Positions 9,242 through 18,430 of a stretch of DNA of 64,000 bases are shown here, one piece after another; the stretch's first letter is position 1; each line of letters begins with the position of its first letter. The position numbers and the translations under genes were made by a program. The notes beneath the pieces were generated by a model. The model worked only from the letters and a program-made list of their open reading frames with translations, ran no database searches and was not told the origin of the DNA. The stretch is from Bacteroidia bacterium (GTDB lineage: Bacteria; Bacteroidota; Bacteroidia; Bacteroidales; Azobacteroidaceae): NCBI GenBank assembly GCA_026000155.1, contig BNYG01000003.1, positions 62,001 to 126,000 of the forward strand, written 5' to 3'.

Positions 9242-10081
9242 TTAGATAATATTCTCTAACAATTCTTGCACTTTCAATTCCAATTTTGAAAAAGCAAACC
9301 ATTTTTTTCCCAAATCTTTGAGCGATGCGCCGATATGATAGACATCGTTGTCAATAAAAAGAAAACGGTCGTGCGAACGAGTCAGCAGAAGAACATTTAT
9401 GTGTGGATATTGCGCATTGTGCCTTTGTAAGTCAAGTCGTAATTGTTGTGAAATATGTGCCGTATAAATACTCGCATCTACGCCGGTTGTCCGTTTGGAC
9501 AAAAGTATTAAAACGCTTTCGTCTATATAGTTGTCTATTAGAACGATAGAATTTTTAGCAGATTTTATCAAATCGGAAGCAAATTTATAAGCATCGAAAA
9601 TTTGTCCGTCATAAAAAATACCTTCAACCGGTGGCAGGGCGGTTCTGACAAAAAAATCAATTTTCTTTTCCGCTTCGGTTACACGATACTCTATCCGTTC
9701 AAACCGTTGATTAACCGCATAACCTTTTAATATGTATTCTTTTAATGTCTTTGTAGCCCATTGTCGAAACAATATTCCGTGTTTTGATTTTACACGATAA
9801 CCAACAGATATAATCATATCCAAATTGTAGAACTCAATTTGACGTTCAACGTATCTGTTCTTTTCATTTTGAACTGTTGCATATTTTGCAACAGTTGCCG
9901 ATTCCTCCAATTCTCCTTCTTTATATATATTTGTTATATGCCTGGATATGACAGATTTATCTCTATCAAAAAGAACAACCATTTGCATTTGTGTCAGCCA
10001 GACTGTTTCATCCTCTAATCTTACTTCTAACCGGATGGAATTGTCCGGTTGATACAATATTATTTCGTCTTTCTTACTCAT
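9242..10081 (-). CDS. RhuM-family protein with phospholipase-D-like C-terminal part
   Basis: The first 120 or so residues match the virulence-RhuM family (EIILYQPDNSIRLEVRLEDETVWLTQMQM, then FYNLDMIISVGYRVKSKHGILFRQWATKTLKEY). The C-terminal part, from about residue 160, carries a HxK-like HDRFLFIDNDVYHIGASLKD segment as in PLD-like nuclease domains. RhuM proteins are widespread on genomic islands and their role is not settled. A nucleic-acid or phage-related role fits. The gene stands alone between ordinary genes, with its own 5' region shared with the trpS fragment promoter area. Confidence 0.85.
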   Translation of the reverse strand: MSKKDEIILYQPDNSIRLEVRLEDETVWLTQMQMVVLFDRDKSVISRHITNIYKEGELEESATVAKYATVQNEKNRYVERQIEFYNLDMIISVGYRVKSKHGILFRQWATKTLKEYILKGYAVNQRFERIEYRVTEAEKKIDFFVRTALPPVEGIFYDGQIFDAYKFASDLIKSAKNSIVLIDNYIDESVLILLSKRTTGVDASIYTAHISQQLRLDLQRHNAQYPHINVLLLTRSHDRFLFIDNDVYHIGASLKDLGKKWFAFSKLELKVQELLENII

Positions 10082-10409
10082 AATTAAGTGTTTATAAATA
10101 CTTTATTCTAACTGTCACAAATTTTGTCATTGACATCGTAGCTGAATTGATTTTTAAATTCATAATTATAATGCAAATATAATGACAATATTTTAGAAGA
10201 AACTACAAATGAATGTTATCATTTGGTTAATTCTTTGTTAACGGCGCTCTGTAAATATTAATTTATGGGAGAGTAGTTACAGTGAGTACCTAAAATGTTT
10301 ATTGATGTTTATTGATGTTTATTGTTTTTAATCATTTGATTTGTACTTTCATAAAAAATTAGGATTTAATAGCTTAAAATCGTATTTTTGCACCTTAATT
10401 CTTAATTTT
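10082..10409. other. Intergenic region with a triple 10-bp tandem repeat and a promoter
   Basis: No protein gene is apparent here. It contains three perfect tandem copies of ATGTTTATTG (10295-10324) and, further downstream, the promoter at 10359-10390 that drives the trpS fragment. The 10-bp period equals about one helical turn, so a regulator binding site is possible, though slippage in AT-rich DNA would look the same. Confidence 0.55.
10359..10390 (+). promoter_or_regulatory. Bacteroidota-type promoter upstream of the trpS fragment
   Basis: A perfect -7 box TATTTTTG (10383-10390) is preceded after 20 bases by TTAG (10359-10362), a 3/4 match to the -33 TTTG. The trpS start codon at 10410 lies 19 bases downstream. 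It now reads through the trpS fragment into the DUF5686 gene. Confidence 0.6.
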
Positions 10410-10535
10410 ATGAAGACAGTATTAAGCGGTATTCGTCCGACCGGTAATTTGCATTTGGGAAATTACTACGGCGCCATGGTTAACCTCCTGAAAATGCAGG
10501 AAGAATATAATTGCTCCAAATTGTTTTATTCATGA
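10410..10535 (+). pseudogene. trpS: 5' fragment of tryptophanyl-tRNA synthetase
   Basis: The frame encodes the first 35 or so residues of TrpRS: the class I signature region [17 protein letters not shown] followed by [11 protein letters not shown]. It then departs from the family as SKLFYS and stops. A complete TrpRS has about 330 residues, so nearly all of the Rossmann fold, the KMSKS loop and the anticodon-binding domain are missing. The stop TGA (10533-10535) overlaps the ATG of the next gene (10532), so the fragment could act as a translated leader for it. TrpRS is essential, so an intact copy must exist elsewhere or the junction is an assembly artefact. Confidence 0.85.
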
Positions 10536-13030
10536 AATACTGCTTGCTTATCCTCGGTTTATTGTTTTCTGTGTCCGTTTTTTCACAAGCGGTAAAAGGG
10601 CGTGTAATCGATGATTCGGGAAAACCGGTTGCTGCTGCCTCTATCTTTATCAAGGAAACCAAGCAAGGTTTGATTGCCAATACTTCCGGCGAATTTCAGG
10701 TCAAACTTTCTTCCGGAAACTATCATTTGGAAACTCGTTGCATCGGGTATGAAACCGACGAATTGGAGGTGAGCGTTGCCGGTGAAGAATTGGATCTGAT
10801 TATCGTATTGAAAAATAAAGATTTGCAATTGCAGGAAGTCGAAATTCGTCCCGGCGAAGATCCGGCTTACGAAATTATGCGCCAAGCAATCAAAAAAGCG
10901 CCTTATTATCAATCGGTTATTAAAGAATCGAGGTATGAAACTTATACCAAAGGTTCGGGAAAACTTACTCATATTCCTAAATTAATACAAAAAATGTCGG
11001 ATGGGGAAATGTACCGGTTTGAGGATAAACTTTTTATGCAGGAATCCTTCAACGAAATGAAATTCACGGCTCCTGACAAATTCGAGCAAAAAGTGATTGC
11101 TTATTCCAATACTTTTCCCAATATGAACGATCCGGAAAAGGCTATGGGGATAGGCATGGTTTCTTTGTATTACCCGATGTTCGCATCTGTTGTTTCCCCG
11201 CTGAATCCCAAGGCATTTGACTATTACCGTTTTCGTTATGAAGGTTACGAGGAAGAAGACAATCAAATCATCAATAAAATACGGATTATCCCCAAACTGA
11301 AAGATCCCAAATTGATGGAGGGAATCATTTATATTGCGGATGATGAATGGAATATCCGCCATGCCGATATCACTACACATCCTATTGGACTGACGGCGCA
11401 TTACTTGCTCAATTATCATCCGGTGGTGGACAATATTTATTTGGTCACGACTTACGAATTGAATGCGAATTTCAATATATTTGGAATGAAAATAAAAGCC
11501 GATTTCCTTTCTTCCATTCAATACAAGGATATCCAACTCAACGATTCGCTGATTGCTTTGCAGAAAAAAAATCAACCGAAGAAGAAAAAGAGCCTCGAAA
11601 TTAAATTGGAAGACCGTGTTCAAAAAACAGTCGATTCCTTGGCAGTCAATCGCGATTCGCTGTATTGGTCGGAAATCCGGACAGTGGTTTTGAACGAAGA
11701 AGAGTTACAAAGTTACGAACGGAAAGATTCCATGCAGGCTTATACCGATTCCCTCCGGCAGGCAGCCGATAATCCGAAGTTTAAACCTTTCGATCTGCTG
11801 ATGGGCGGCAAATTGGGAAATGATTCTTCGCTGATGTATTTCCGTTATTCAGGTGTTCTGGGGACTATTTCCGAATACAATTATGTGGACGGTTGGTGGC
11901 TGGGGCAAGCTTTTGAATTGGATTTCAAGAAAAAGAAAAACACCGGCTTCATCCTTCGTCCTTCCATTTATTGGACTTCCGCCCGGAAAGAATTTATCTG
12001 GCAAACGGATATCTCGTTCGATTATGCGCCCAAACGCTTGGGACTTTTCAATTTATCCGCAGGAAATATTACGGCGGATTATAGTGGCGATGCCCATACT
12101 TACGAATTGCTCGGATTCGAATATTTATTTCTTTTTGGAGATAATTATGCTCAATTTTATGGAAAAAAATACGGACGCTTGTCCAACCAGATTGATTTAT
12201 GTAATGGTTTACAAGTAGGACTTGGAGTGGAAACGGCAGAGCGCCGAGTGTTGGAAAATCATACGACCTGGAATTTGTACGGGATAAAAGGAGAATGGAA
12301 ATCGAACTATCCCGATTACGATCAACCGCTCAACAGGCAGTACAACCAATTACATCAATACGATGTACATTTAAAATACACGCCGGAACAGTATTACCGG
12401 ATTCATGAGGAAAAAAAGCAGTATGTCCGTTCCCGTTTCCCGACTTTTGAACTGGATTATCGACAAGGATTTCTCTTCTTAGACGGATTTCCTTTGAATG
12501 ATGATAAGGCATCGGTCTTTCAACGCTTGGAACTCAGCGTCAAACAGCAATTAAAATTAAATCTGTTCAGCCGTTTGAATTACACCCTGATTGCCGGAAA
12601 ATTTTTGAAGGACAATGCGTTCAATTATATTGATTACAAACATTTCAGCACCACGAATTCCGGATTAACCTTCAAATCGTGGGAAGATTCGTATGCTTTA
12701 TTGCCTTATTACAGGTATTCCACGAATCAAAACTGGCTGCAAGCTTTTGTGAATTACAATACCGATTATTTGCTACTCAAACGCCTGCCGTTTCTACAAG
12801 GCAAATTTTTTACCGAAACCTTACACGCGAATTTCCTGCATACCCCGGAGAAGAAATATTATTCGGAATGGGGTTATTCGGTCGATTTACCGATGGGTAT
12901 CGGCGGTGCAGGTATATTTGTTGCTTTCGATTCCTTCCAATACAATGGCATCGGCGTACAAATATCATTACCGCTTTTCAACAGTTTCGGGAAAAGCGGC
13001 AAGTCCGTAGAGATTAGCATTGGAAATTAA
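10532..13030 (+). CDS. DUF5686 outer-membrane protein with carboxypeptidase-like N-terminal domain
   Basis: I start at ATG 10532 because it gives a clean signal peptide ([19 protein letters not shown]); an upstream in-frame codon at 10511 lies inside the trpS remnant. Residues about 20-105 are a carboxypeptidase-regulatory-like beta sandwich ([20 protein letters not shown]). The rest matches the DUF5686 family, with [24 protein letters not shown] as the linker that follows, and a predicted barrel to the C-terminus. Total length is 832 residues. The function is unknown; members are predicted outer-membrane barrels common in Bacteroidota. Its native promoter seems lost and expression probably depends on the trpS promoter. 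Confidence 0.88.
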   Translation: MKYCLLILGLLFSVSVFSQAVKGRVIDDSGKPVAAASIFIKETKQGLIANTSGEFQVKLSSGNYHLETRCIGYETDELEVSVAGEELDLIIVLKNKDLQLQEVEIRPGEDPAYEIMRQAIKKAPYYQSVIKESRYETYTKGSGKLTHIPKLIQKMSDGEMYRFEDKLFMQESFNEMKFTAPDKFEQKVIAYSNTFPNMNDPEKAMGIGMVSLYYPMFASVVSPLNPKAFDYYRFRYEGYEEEDNQIINKIRIIPKLKDPKLMEGIIYIADDEWNIRHADITTHPIGLTAHYLLNYHPVVDNIYLVTTYELNANFNIFGMKIKADFLSSIQYKDIQLNDSLIALQKKNQPKKKKSLEIKLEDRVQKTVDSLAVNRDSLYWSEIRTVVLNEEELQSYERKDSMQAYTDSLRQAADNPKFKPFDLLMGGKLGNDSSLMYFRYSGVLGTISEYNYVDGWWLGQAFELDFKKKKNTGFILRPSIYWTSARKEFIWQTDISFDYAPKRLGLFNLSAGNITADYSGDAHTYELLGFEYLFLFGDNYAQFYGKKYGRLSNQIDLCNGLQVGLGVETAERRVLENHTTWNLYGIKGEWKSNYPDYDQPLNRQYNQLHQYDVHLKYTPEQYYRIHEEKKQYVRSRFPTFELDYRQGFLFLDGFPLNDDKASVFQRLELSVKQQLKLNLFSRLNYTLIAGKFLKDNAFNYIDYKHFSTTNSGLTFKSWEDSYALLPYYRYSTNQNWLQAFVNYNTDYLLLKRLPFLQGKFFTETLHANFLHTPEKKYYSEWGYSVDLPMGIGGAGIFVAFDSFQYNGIGVQISLPLFNSFGKSGKSVEISIGN

Positions 13031-13067
13031 AGCTATTATCTCACATGAGACCAATCAAGTTGGTAGA

Positions 13068-13520
13068 TTACTTTTTCTTTCTCCAATCGCCCCAACTCCC
13101 TAATCGCACGATATCGTCAATAGTTCCTCCAAACAAGTCCAGGTGTCCCTTGTCATTCATTTTAAATGTACCGATAATGATTACATATCTATCGCTATAA
13201 TCCATAATGTTGGCTCTTTGAGTTACTTTTTCTGAAAAATTTACCCAAAAACCATTTTCAGTGATGCTATTTTCAAAATCTTCCTTATGTAAATAAATAG
13301 CATTCCCCTCAAATTCCAAATGCAAATAGCCTATGATTTGAATCATTTTACCATCATACTTTTCCGGAGTTGCAATTAACTGTATTAAGGAAGTATTTCC
13401 ATAAATGCCATAATCCCATGGACCTGACCCTATATTAGGAAGTGGTTGGTTTGAGTTTGCCTGAGAAAATACCTGAACAGAAAATGTCAGAAAAACGGCA
13501 ATAATAAAAAACTGTTTCAT
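13068..13520 (-). CDS. Secreted protein of unknown function, possible OB-like fold
   Basis: The signal peptide (MKQFFIIAVFLTFSVQVFSQ) predicts export to the periplasm, with no lipobox. The 130-residue mature part contains two strand-rich stretches (IQIIGYLHLEFEGNAIYLHKEDFE and VIIIGTFKMNDKGHLDLFGG) that resemble an OB-type barrel of the kind seen in small lipoprotein and nucleic-acid-binding families. No specific family was recognised. It is convergent with the DUF5686 gene (37 bases between stops) and divergent from the toxin-antitoxin pair. Confidence 0.65.
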   Translation of the reverse strand: MKQFFIIAVFLTFSVQVFSQANSNQPLPNIGSGPWDYGIYGNTSLIQLIATPEKYDGKMIQIIGYLHLEFEGNAIYLHKEDFENSITENGFWVNFSEKVTQRANIMDYSDRYVIIIGTFKMNDKGHLDLFGGTIDDIVRLGSWGDWRKKK

Positions 13521-13633
13521 CTTTTATCTTTGTTTATATTTAATAATCTCTAATTTGTCTATCAAGTTTCAAGTTGTCTGTTCTTGTCATAACTTTTACA
13601 AAAGTAGTATTTTTTATGTATTAAAATTATTTG

Positions 13634-13641
13634 TACCTTTG
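13634..13641 (+). promoter_or_regulatory. Promoter -7 box for the toxin-antitoxin pair
   Basis: TACCTTTG is a perfect TAnnTTTG match 37 bases before the antitoxin start. Upstream sequence is T-rich with no clear -33 TTTG. The minus-strand neighbour is divergent. Confidence 0.55.
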
Positions 13642-13678
13642 TAATTGTAAATGTTTTTACTAAAAACAATTTAAAGGT

Positions 13679-13921
13679 ATGAGTACAATAGAATTAACAA
13701 AGGACAAGACAAAACAAGTTGTATTGAATGTCAAAGACAACAAATATCCATTCTTCATTGAATTGATTAAAAATTTCGACTTTGTACAAGTAGCCGATAA
13801 TCAGGGTGATGCTAAAGCGGATGTTATTGCCAATCTGACCGAGGGTTTTCGACAGATAAAACAAATAAAAGCCGGCAAATTGCAAACGCGCTCTGTTGAA
13901 AATTTTTTAAGTGAACTTTGA
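13679..13921 (+). CDS. Antitoxin of a RelE/ParE-type toxin-antitoxin pair
   Basis: An 80-residue protein directly upstream of a RelE-type toxin gene, which is the standard antitoxin position. The N-terminus is short and beta-like (STIELTKDKTKQVVLNV), and the C-terminal half is helical and charged (FRQIKQIKAGKLQTRSVENFL), as expected for a toxin-wrapping region. Its stop (13919-13921) is 1 base before the toxin ATG (13923), giving coupled translation. Type II antitoxins usually repress their own promoter. With the toxin frameshifted, the antitoxin may now be an orphan. Confidence 0.75.
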   Translation: MSTIELTKDKTKQVVLNVKDNKYPFFIELIKNFDFVQVADNQGDAKADVIANLTEGFRQIKQIKAGKLQTRSVENFLSEL

Positions 13922-13922
13922 A

Positions 13923-14254
13923 ATGCTCTATACTGTCGAAACAACACCGCATTTTGAACGTGAAGCAAAGAGGCTTGTCAAAAAGTATTTTTCTTTGAAA
14001 CAGGAAATAAAGAAACTTTCCGAACAATTGGAAAAAACACCCGACTTAGGTAGTCCTTTGGGAAATAATGTTTTCAAAATCAGACTTGCGATTGCCTCTA
14101 AGGGAAAAGGAAAGCGAGGCGGTGCAAGGGTAATAAGTATGTGTTAGTAGATATTGAAAAAGTCTTTCTGCTAGCTATTTATGATAAAGGAGAGCAAGCA
14201 ACTATTTCGGATAAAGAAATACAGAATTTGTTAAACAATGAATTAGAGCAGTAA
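13923..14254 (+). pseudogene. RelE/ParE-family toxin, frameshifted
   Basis: The frame beginning at ATG 13923 encodes a RelE-like start (YTVETTPHFEREAKRLVKKY, FKIRLAIASKGKGKRGGARVI) and stops early at 14145-14147. The missing C-terminal strand is present in another frame from 14138 (YVLVDIEKVFLLAIYDKGEQ) and stops at 14252-14254. Joined, they make a normal toxin of about 110 residues. A single-base loss near 14136-14138 (between RVI and YVLV) explains this. RelE toxins cut mRNA on the ribosome, and the strand that is out of frame carries part of the fold core, so the product is probably inactive. A sequencing error is the main alternative. Confidence 0.8.
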
Positions 14255-14295
14255 CTTTCTGTGATTTCTTTTCTACATTAAATTAAAATGATAAA

Positions 14296-14766
14296 ATGTA
14301 TATAACGATAAGCGTTTTAATCCTATCGGCGGCTTTTTTCGTGTGGGGAAAAATCCGTTCCGATATTGTAGCTTTGCTGGCTTTATTGGCATTGCTGTTG
14401 ACTAAAATCCTGACGGTAGAAGAAGCTTTGTCCGGTTTTTCCAACAGTATCGTCATTATGATGGCGGCTTTATTTGTGGTGGGCGGAGGTATTTTTCAAA
14501 CCGGATTGGCCAGGATGATCAGTTCCAAAATACTTAGTCTGGCGGGCAGCATGGGAAGGATGATGACTTTAATCGGTACCCCGCCCAACCTGATTATTCA
14601 TGGTACGTTAGTAGATGCCGCTTCGGAATTGATTCATAAGCCCTTAAAAGAGTTGGATATTGATGTCCTCCTGATACAAGGAAAATGGGAAGATATTCAC
14701 CAGCTCGAGGGCGAAAGTTCGGAATGGGTGATGGTCATCGTTTTACCCTTGCTGTTTCCATTTTGA
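14296..14766 (+). pseudogene. SLC13/ArsB-like anion transporter remnant with internal deletions
   Basis: The 156-residue frame begins like an SLC13-type transporter: a first membrane segment, then IRSDIVALLALLALLLTKILT and EEALSGFSNSIVIMMAALFVVGG. It jumps directly to SMGRMMTLIGTPPNLII, the second conserved helical hairpin that normally lies about 60 residues further on. It then jumps into HKPLKELDIDV and QGKWEDIHQLE, typical of the TrkA-C domains. It ends with VIVLPLLFPF just before uvrC. Complete members have about 500-600 residues with a dozen membrane segments, so most of the pore is gone. All junctions stay in frame. The function is almost certainly lost. Confidence 0.8.
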
Positions 14767-14776
14767 AGGATAAATA

Positions 14777-16588
14777 ATGAACAGCGCCCCATCCATCGAC
14801 TTATCCGCTATTCTCTCTGTGATTCCCGAAAATCCCGGAGTCTATATGTATTTGGATGAAAGCGATGCGATTATTTATGTGGGAAAAGCCAAAAACCTGA
14901 AAAAACGCGTATCTTCCTATTTCAATAAGACACAGGACAATCCCAAAACCCGGATTATGGTGCGGAAAATCCGGAATATCCGCTATTTGGTGGTAGAATC
15001 GGAAGAAGATGCTTTTTTATTGGAAAACAACCTGATTAAAGAGCATAAGCCCCGCTACAATATCATGCTCAAGGACGATAAAACCTATCCCTGGATTGTG
15101 ATTAAAAACGAGCCGTTTCCGCGCATTTTTCTTACCCGCCGGAAATTGAACGATAAATCGCATTATTACGGCCCTTATACCGCCGTGATGAATGTGCGTT
15201 ACCTGCTTCGCTTGATTACTTCTATTTATCCGATACGGATATGCAAGTATAACCTGACCAAAGAAAATATCGAGAAAGGCAAATTTCATGTCTGTTTGCA
15301 ATACCATATCAAAAAATGTATGGGACCTTGCGCCGGATGGCAATCGGAAGAAGCCTACGATGAGAGTGTCCGGTTGATAGAAGAAATATTGAAAGGCAAT
15401 TCAAAGGAAGTCAGTAAGTTATTGTATCAGCAAATGATGGATTTAGCTTCGGAAATGCGTTTCGAAGAAGCCGGAATATTGAAAGAACGCTACGAAATAT
15501 TGGAAAATTATTCCGCCAAATCCATTGTAGCCAGTCCGGCAATGAATAATGTGGATGTTTTTTCTTTCGATGAAAATGAACAATCGGCTTACATCAATTA
15601 TTTGCATATTGCGAACGGAGCCATTATCCGGGGTTACACCATTGAATATAAAAAACGATTGGATGAATCGAAGGAAAGCATTCTGGCAATTGGCATTGTG
15701 GAATTGAGATCGCGCTTCGGCAGTCAAGCCAAAGAAGTGATTGTACCGTTTCTTCCGGATATGGCATTGAATAACGTGGAATGGCTGGTTCCGCAACGGG
15801 GCGAGAAAAAGAAATTATTGGAATTGTCGGAGAAAAATGTCCGGCAATACAAAATCGACCAATTAAAACAGGCTGAAAAATTAAATCCCGAACAACGCTC
15901 GACTCGCATTCTGAAAACGCTTCAGGACGATTTGCATTTGAAAGAACTGCCGGTGCATATCGAGTGTTTCGATAACTCGAATATTCAGGGAACCAATCCG
16001 GTATCTTCGTGCGTGGTCTTTCAAAAAGCCAAACCGGCGAAGAAAGATTACCGGCATTTCAATATCAAAACAGTGGTCGGCCCGGACGATTTCAGTTCGA
16101 TGTACGAAACGGTTTCCCGCCGTTACAAGCGCTTGTCGGAAGAAGAGCAATCGCTTCCGCAACTGATTGTGATTGACGGTGGTAAAGGACAATTGCATGC
16201 GGCAACGGATGCCTTGAAAGACTTGGGTCTGTACGGGCAAATTCCGGTTATCGGCATTGCTAAACGCCTGGAAGAGATTTATTTCCCAAACGATTCGGTT
16301 CCTTTGTATTTGGATAAAAATTCCGAAAGTTTGAAACTTATCCAACAATTGCGCGATGAAGCGCACCGTTTCGGCATCACTTTTCACCGGAATAAACGCA
16401 GCAAACAACAAGTGGGTTCGGAATTAGATACCATCAAAGGGATAGGTCCGGTGATGAAAGAAAAACTGTTGAAAAAATACAAGAGCGTGAAAAGGATCAA
16501 AGAAGCGCCGGAAGCGGAAATCATCGAACTGATCGGGCAAAGTAAAGCGAAAATATTATTTACCGCTGGCACGAAAAGAAAAGGATAG
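14777..16588 (+). CDS. uvrC: UvrABC excinuclease subunit C
   Basis: UvrC makes both incisions around DNA lesions in nucleotide excision repair. All parts are present in 603 residues. The N-terminal GIY-YIG nuclease (PGVYMYLDESDAIIYVGKAKNLKKR, residues about 17-95) makes the 3' cut. A UVR motif near 195-230 binds UvrB. The RNase-H-like endonuclease (HIECFDNSNIQGTNPVSSCVVF near 395, VIDGGKGQL near 465) makes the 5' cut, and C-terminal helix-hairpin-helix motifs lie around 545-590 (IKGIGPVMKEKLLKKY). The gene is intact, in contrast to the transporter remnant 10 bases upstream. Confidence 0.98.
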   Translation: MNSAPSIDLSAILSVIPENPGVYMYLDESDAIIYVGKAKNLKKRVSSYFNKTQDNPKTRIMVRKIRNIRYLVVESEEDAFLLENNLIKEHKPRYNIMLKDDKTYPWIVIKNEPFPRIFLTRRKLNDKSHYYGPYTAVMNVRYLLRLITSIYPIRICKYNLTKENIEKGKFHVCLQYHIKKCMGPCAGWQSEEAYDESVRLIEEILKGNSKEVSKLLYQQMMDLASEMRFEEAGILKERYEILENYSAKSIVASPAMNNVDVFSFDENEQSAYINYLHIANGAIIRGYTIEYKKRLDESKESILAIGIVELRSRFGSQAKEVIVPFLPDMALNNVEWLVPQRGEKKKLLELSEKNVRQYKIDQLKQAEKLNPEQRSTRILKTLQDDLHLKELPVHIECFDNSNIQGTNPVSSCVVFQKAKPAKKDYRHFNIKTVVGPDDFSSMYETVSRRYKRLSEEEQSLPQLIVIDGGKGQLHAATDALKDLGLYGQIPVIGIAKRLEEIYFPNDSVPLYLDKNSESLKLIQQLRDEAHRFGITFHRNKRSKQQVGSELDTIKGIGPVMKEKLLKKYKSVKRIKEAPEAEIIELIGQSKAKILFTAGTKRKG

Positions 16589-16603
16589 TATATCTCAGTA
16601 TTT

Positions 16604-17281
16604 TCATCTTGTTATTGTTGTCTCTGATTTTTCATCTTGTATTTTACGGATGCGAAGGTTATATCTCTTGCCGTCGATGTACTTGCAAGCGTTTACCCAA
16701 TTGCCATCCATATCGTGGTAAATGACCATACCGCTAAACTCCTTGTCTCTTTCCAAATAGGTAATATGCTGCAACGGATTATCCAAATGCGCTTCCAAAT
16801 ACGGCAAATCGGGATAAGCGATCATCACAAAGCCGTCTTTCCCGCCGGTTTCTTTGTTCGTTCGAATAATCAGACGGATATTACACGCCATATAGCGTTT
16901 GTCATCCGTTTCTCTGAATTTTTCCGCACATTCGGGATCCATCATTATAAATCCTGTTTCGGATTCTATAATATCACCTTTTTCATTAGACGGATGTTTC
17001 TTCCGAATGGGCTTTAAATTTACTTCTGTGACTTTGTACTGCTCATCTTCATTAGAGAAAACCATTCTCCAGTCGGGCAACAAGGGACTGTGTTTCTGTC
17101 CGTTAGGAGAAATCAACCGGATACCCTCCTTGTTCCCTTGATGGTTGTACCAGACTTGTGCATCCATACCTTCCGGCGACAATTTTTCTTTAGAGAAAAA
17201 TGTATCGTCGGTCATACAGGAATTGAAGATTCCTGCCGATAATAACAGCAAAAACGCTTGTTTTAAAATTGATTTATTCAT
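16604..17281 (-). CDS. Lipoprotein of unknown function (225 aa)
   Basis: The signal peptide with lipobox AGIFNSC (Cys22) predicts a lipoprotein. The mature part contains mostly beta-like segments and ends RYNLRIRKIQDEK. No known family was recognised. It lies 3 bases downstream of the propeller-like lipoprotein gene (17285-18244) and is probably co-transcribed. A truncated signal peptide with the same pattern (LRQVFLLFLLAGIVDAC) at 19683-19739 suggests that this gene once had a paralogue in the same island. Confidence 0.65.
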   Translation of the reverse strand: MNKSILKQAFLLLLSAGIFNSCMTDDTFFSKEKLSPEGMDAQVWYNHQGNKEGIRLISPNGQKHSPLLPDWRMVFSNEDEQYKVTEVNLKPIRKKHPSNEKGDIIESETGFIMMDPECAEKFRETDDKRYMACNIRLIIRTNKETGGKDGFVMIAYPDLPYLEAHLDNPLQHITYLERDKEFSGMVIYHDMDGNWVNACKYIDGKRYNLRIRKIQDEKSETTITR

Positions 17282-17284
17282 AAC

Positions 17285-18244
17285 TTAATCTCCTATTTTT
17301 GTTTCTGGGAATGGATAAGCCATTAACTGATGGCCACATCTGAGCATCAACATCCAAGAATCATAACATTCGGAAGCCAAAAGATAAAATTGCTGATCTT
17401 TTTCATTTACGACAAAATAGCCCTCTCCTAAAGCCGGATGTCCCTCTAAAAGATACCTGCTCACCGGATTTCCATTCCAATCATATTGTTCTATGATATT
17501 TGGAAAATTCTCTTGATATACATCCGTTTTTACATAATTTCTTTTTACATTTGACCATCTCCAGCCGTTACCAACATTATTTATAAATTCTTCATTCGAA
17601 TGTCCCCAATAAAGCACATAAAAATACTCCTCTCCGCCAAATGCATCACAATAATATTCTATATGAGGAGTAGGCGCATCCATGTGACCACTGATATCAA
17701 ATTGATGATCATAATAATGATTCCCATTTTTGAAATCAATTGTTTTAACCGTTTTTGCCTCCAAATCCATCACTTGAATAATGTGATAATATTTATAGGC
17801 AAAAGCCATTCGATTCTTGGAAGCATTGATAACTAATTTTCCCTTACTCGGATGCATCGTTAAGTGATAAATTGTTTTCTCCCGAATAGAGTTTCCTATG
17901 ATTGTCGTATGAATAATAGAAGAATCTTTGTGATAAATAAAATCATTATTGCCGATGGGAATCATCTCCATTTGTTTTTTGAAGTCTGTATGCAATACCA
18001 CTTGACTGTCTCTAAAAGAAATATATCTGACCTCGTTGAGGATAGAATCTTCCGGAAGAATCTTCTCGCCGGTCAAATGAAAAAGTGTATCATCAAGCCA
18101 TTCATCTTGACAATAAACAATACCGTTATCTAATGGTGGCAACAAGTATCCTTCCGTACTTTCCAAAAATTCTTTCTTTGCGTGAAAATTACATGCAAAG
18201 AATAAAAATAGAATAGCTAACGAAACCAATAATTTTTCTTTCAT
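17285..18244 (-). CDS. BF3164-type / TolB-like six-bladed propeller lipoprotein (tentative)
   Basis: A 319-residue protein with a lipoprotein signal (LAILFLFFAC, Cys18). The body has repeated strand pairs, for example VINASKNRMAFAYKYYHIIQVMDLEAKTVKTIDF near residue 145 and EEYFYVLYWG near 205, as in TolB-like propeller lipoproteins of Bacteroidota (BF3164 group). Function in this group is unknown. It is upstream of the 225-residue lipoprotein gene with 3 bases between, so they likely form one transcript. The family call rests on pattern recognition of the strands and not on a catalytic motif. Confidence 0.55.
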   Translation of the reverse strand: MKEKLLVSLAILFLFFACNFHAKKEFLESTEGYLLPPLDNGIVYCQDEWLDDTLFHLTGEKILPEDSILNEVRYISFRDSQVVLHTDFKKQMEMIPIGNNDFIYHKDSSIIHTTIIGNSIREKTIYHLTMHPSKGKLVINASKNRMAFAYKYYHIIQVMDLEAKTVKTIDFKNGNHYYDHQFDISGHMDAPTPHIEYYCDAFGGEEYFYVLYWGHSNEEFINNVGNGWRWSNVKRNYVKTDVYQENFPNIIEQYDWNGNPVSRYLLEGHPALGEGYFVVNEKDQQFYLLASECYDSWMLMLRCGHQLMAYPFPETKIGD

Positions 18245-18374
18245 CTCTTTTTCTTCCTGCTCAATTATATTATGATTATCATAATATATGAGTGTTATAT
18301 CATTTATGTTTCTCCTATAAGGATAAAAAACTTTACATGCACAAATTTTGCGATATTTGTTGAATACTCTATAT

Positions 18375-18412
18375 TATCGTCCGGCAAAACATTGCCGTCC
18401 TGCCGGACGATA
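18375..18412. repeat. Short palindromic repeat, CGTCCGGCA family, copy 1
   Basis: The 12-bp arms TATCGTCCGGCA (18375-18386) and TGCCGGACGATA (18401-18412) flank a 14-base loop that starts AAAC and ends TCC. The same architecture, loop length and loop ends recur at 33638-33697, so this is a repeat family and not a one-off terminator. It lies between two minus-strand genes with only a short T-poor flank. Confidence 0.7.
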
Positions 18413-18430
18413 AAAAGCACCTTTTGCAAT

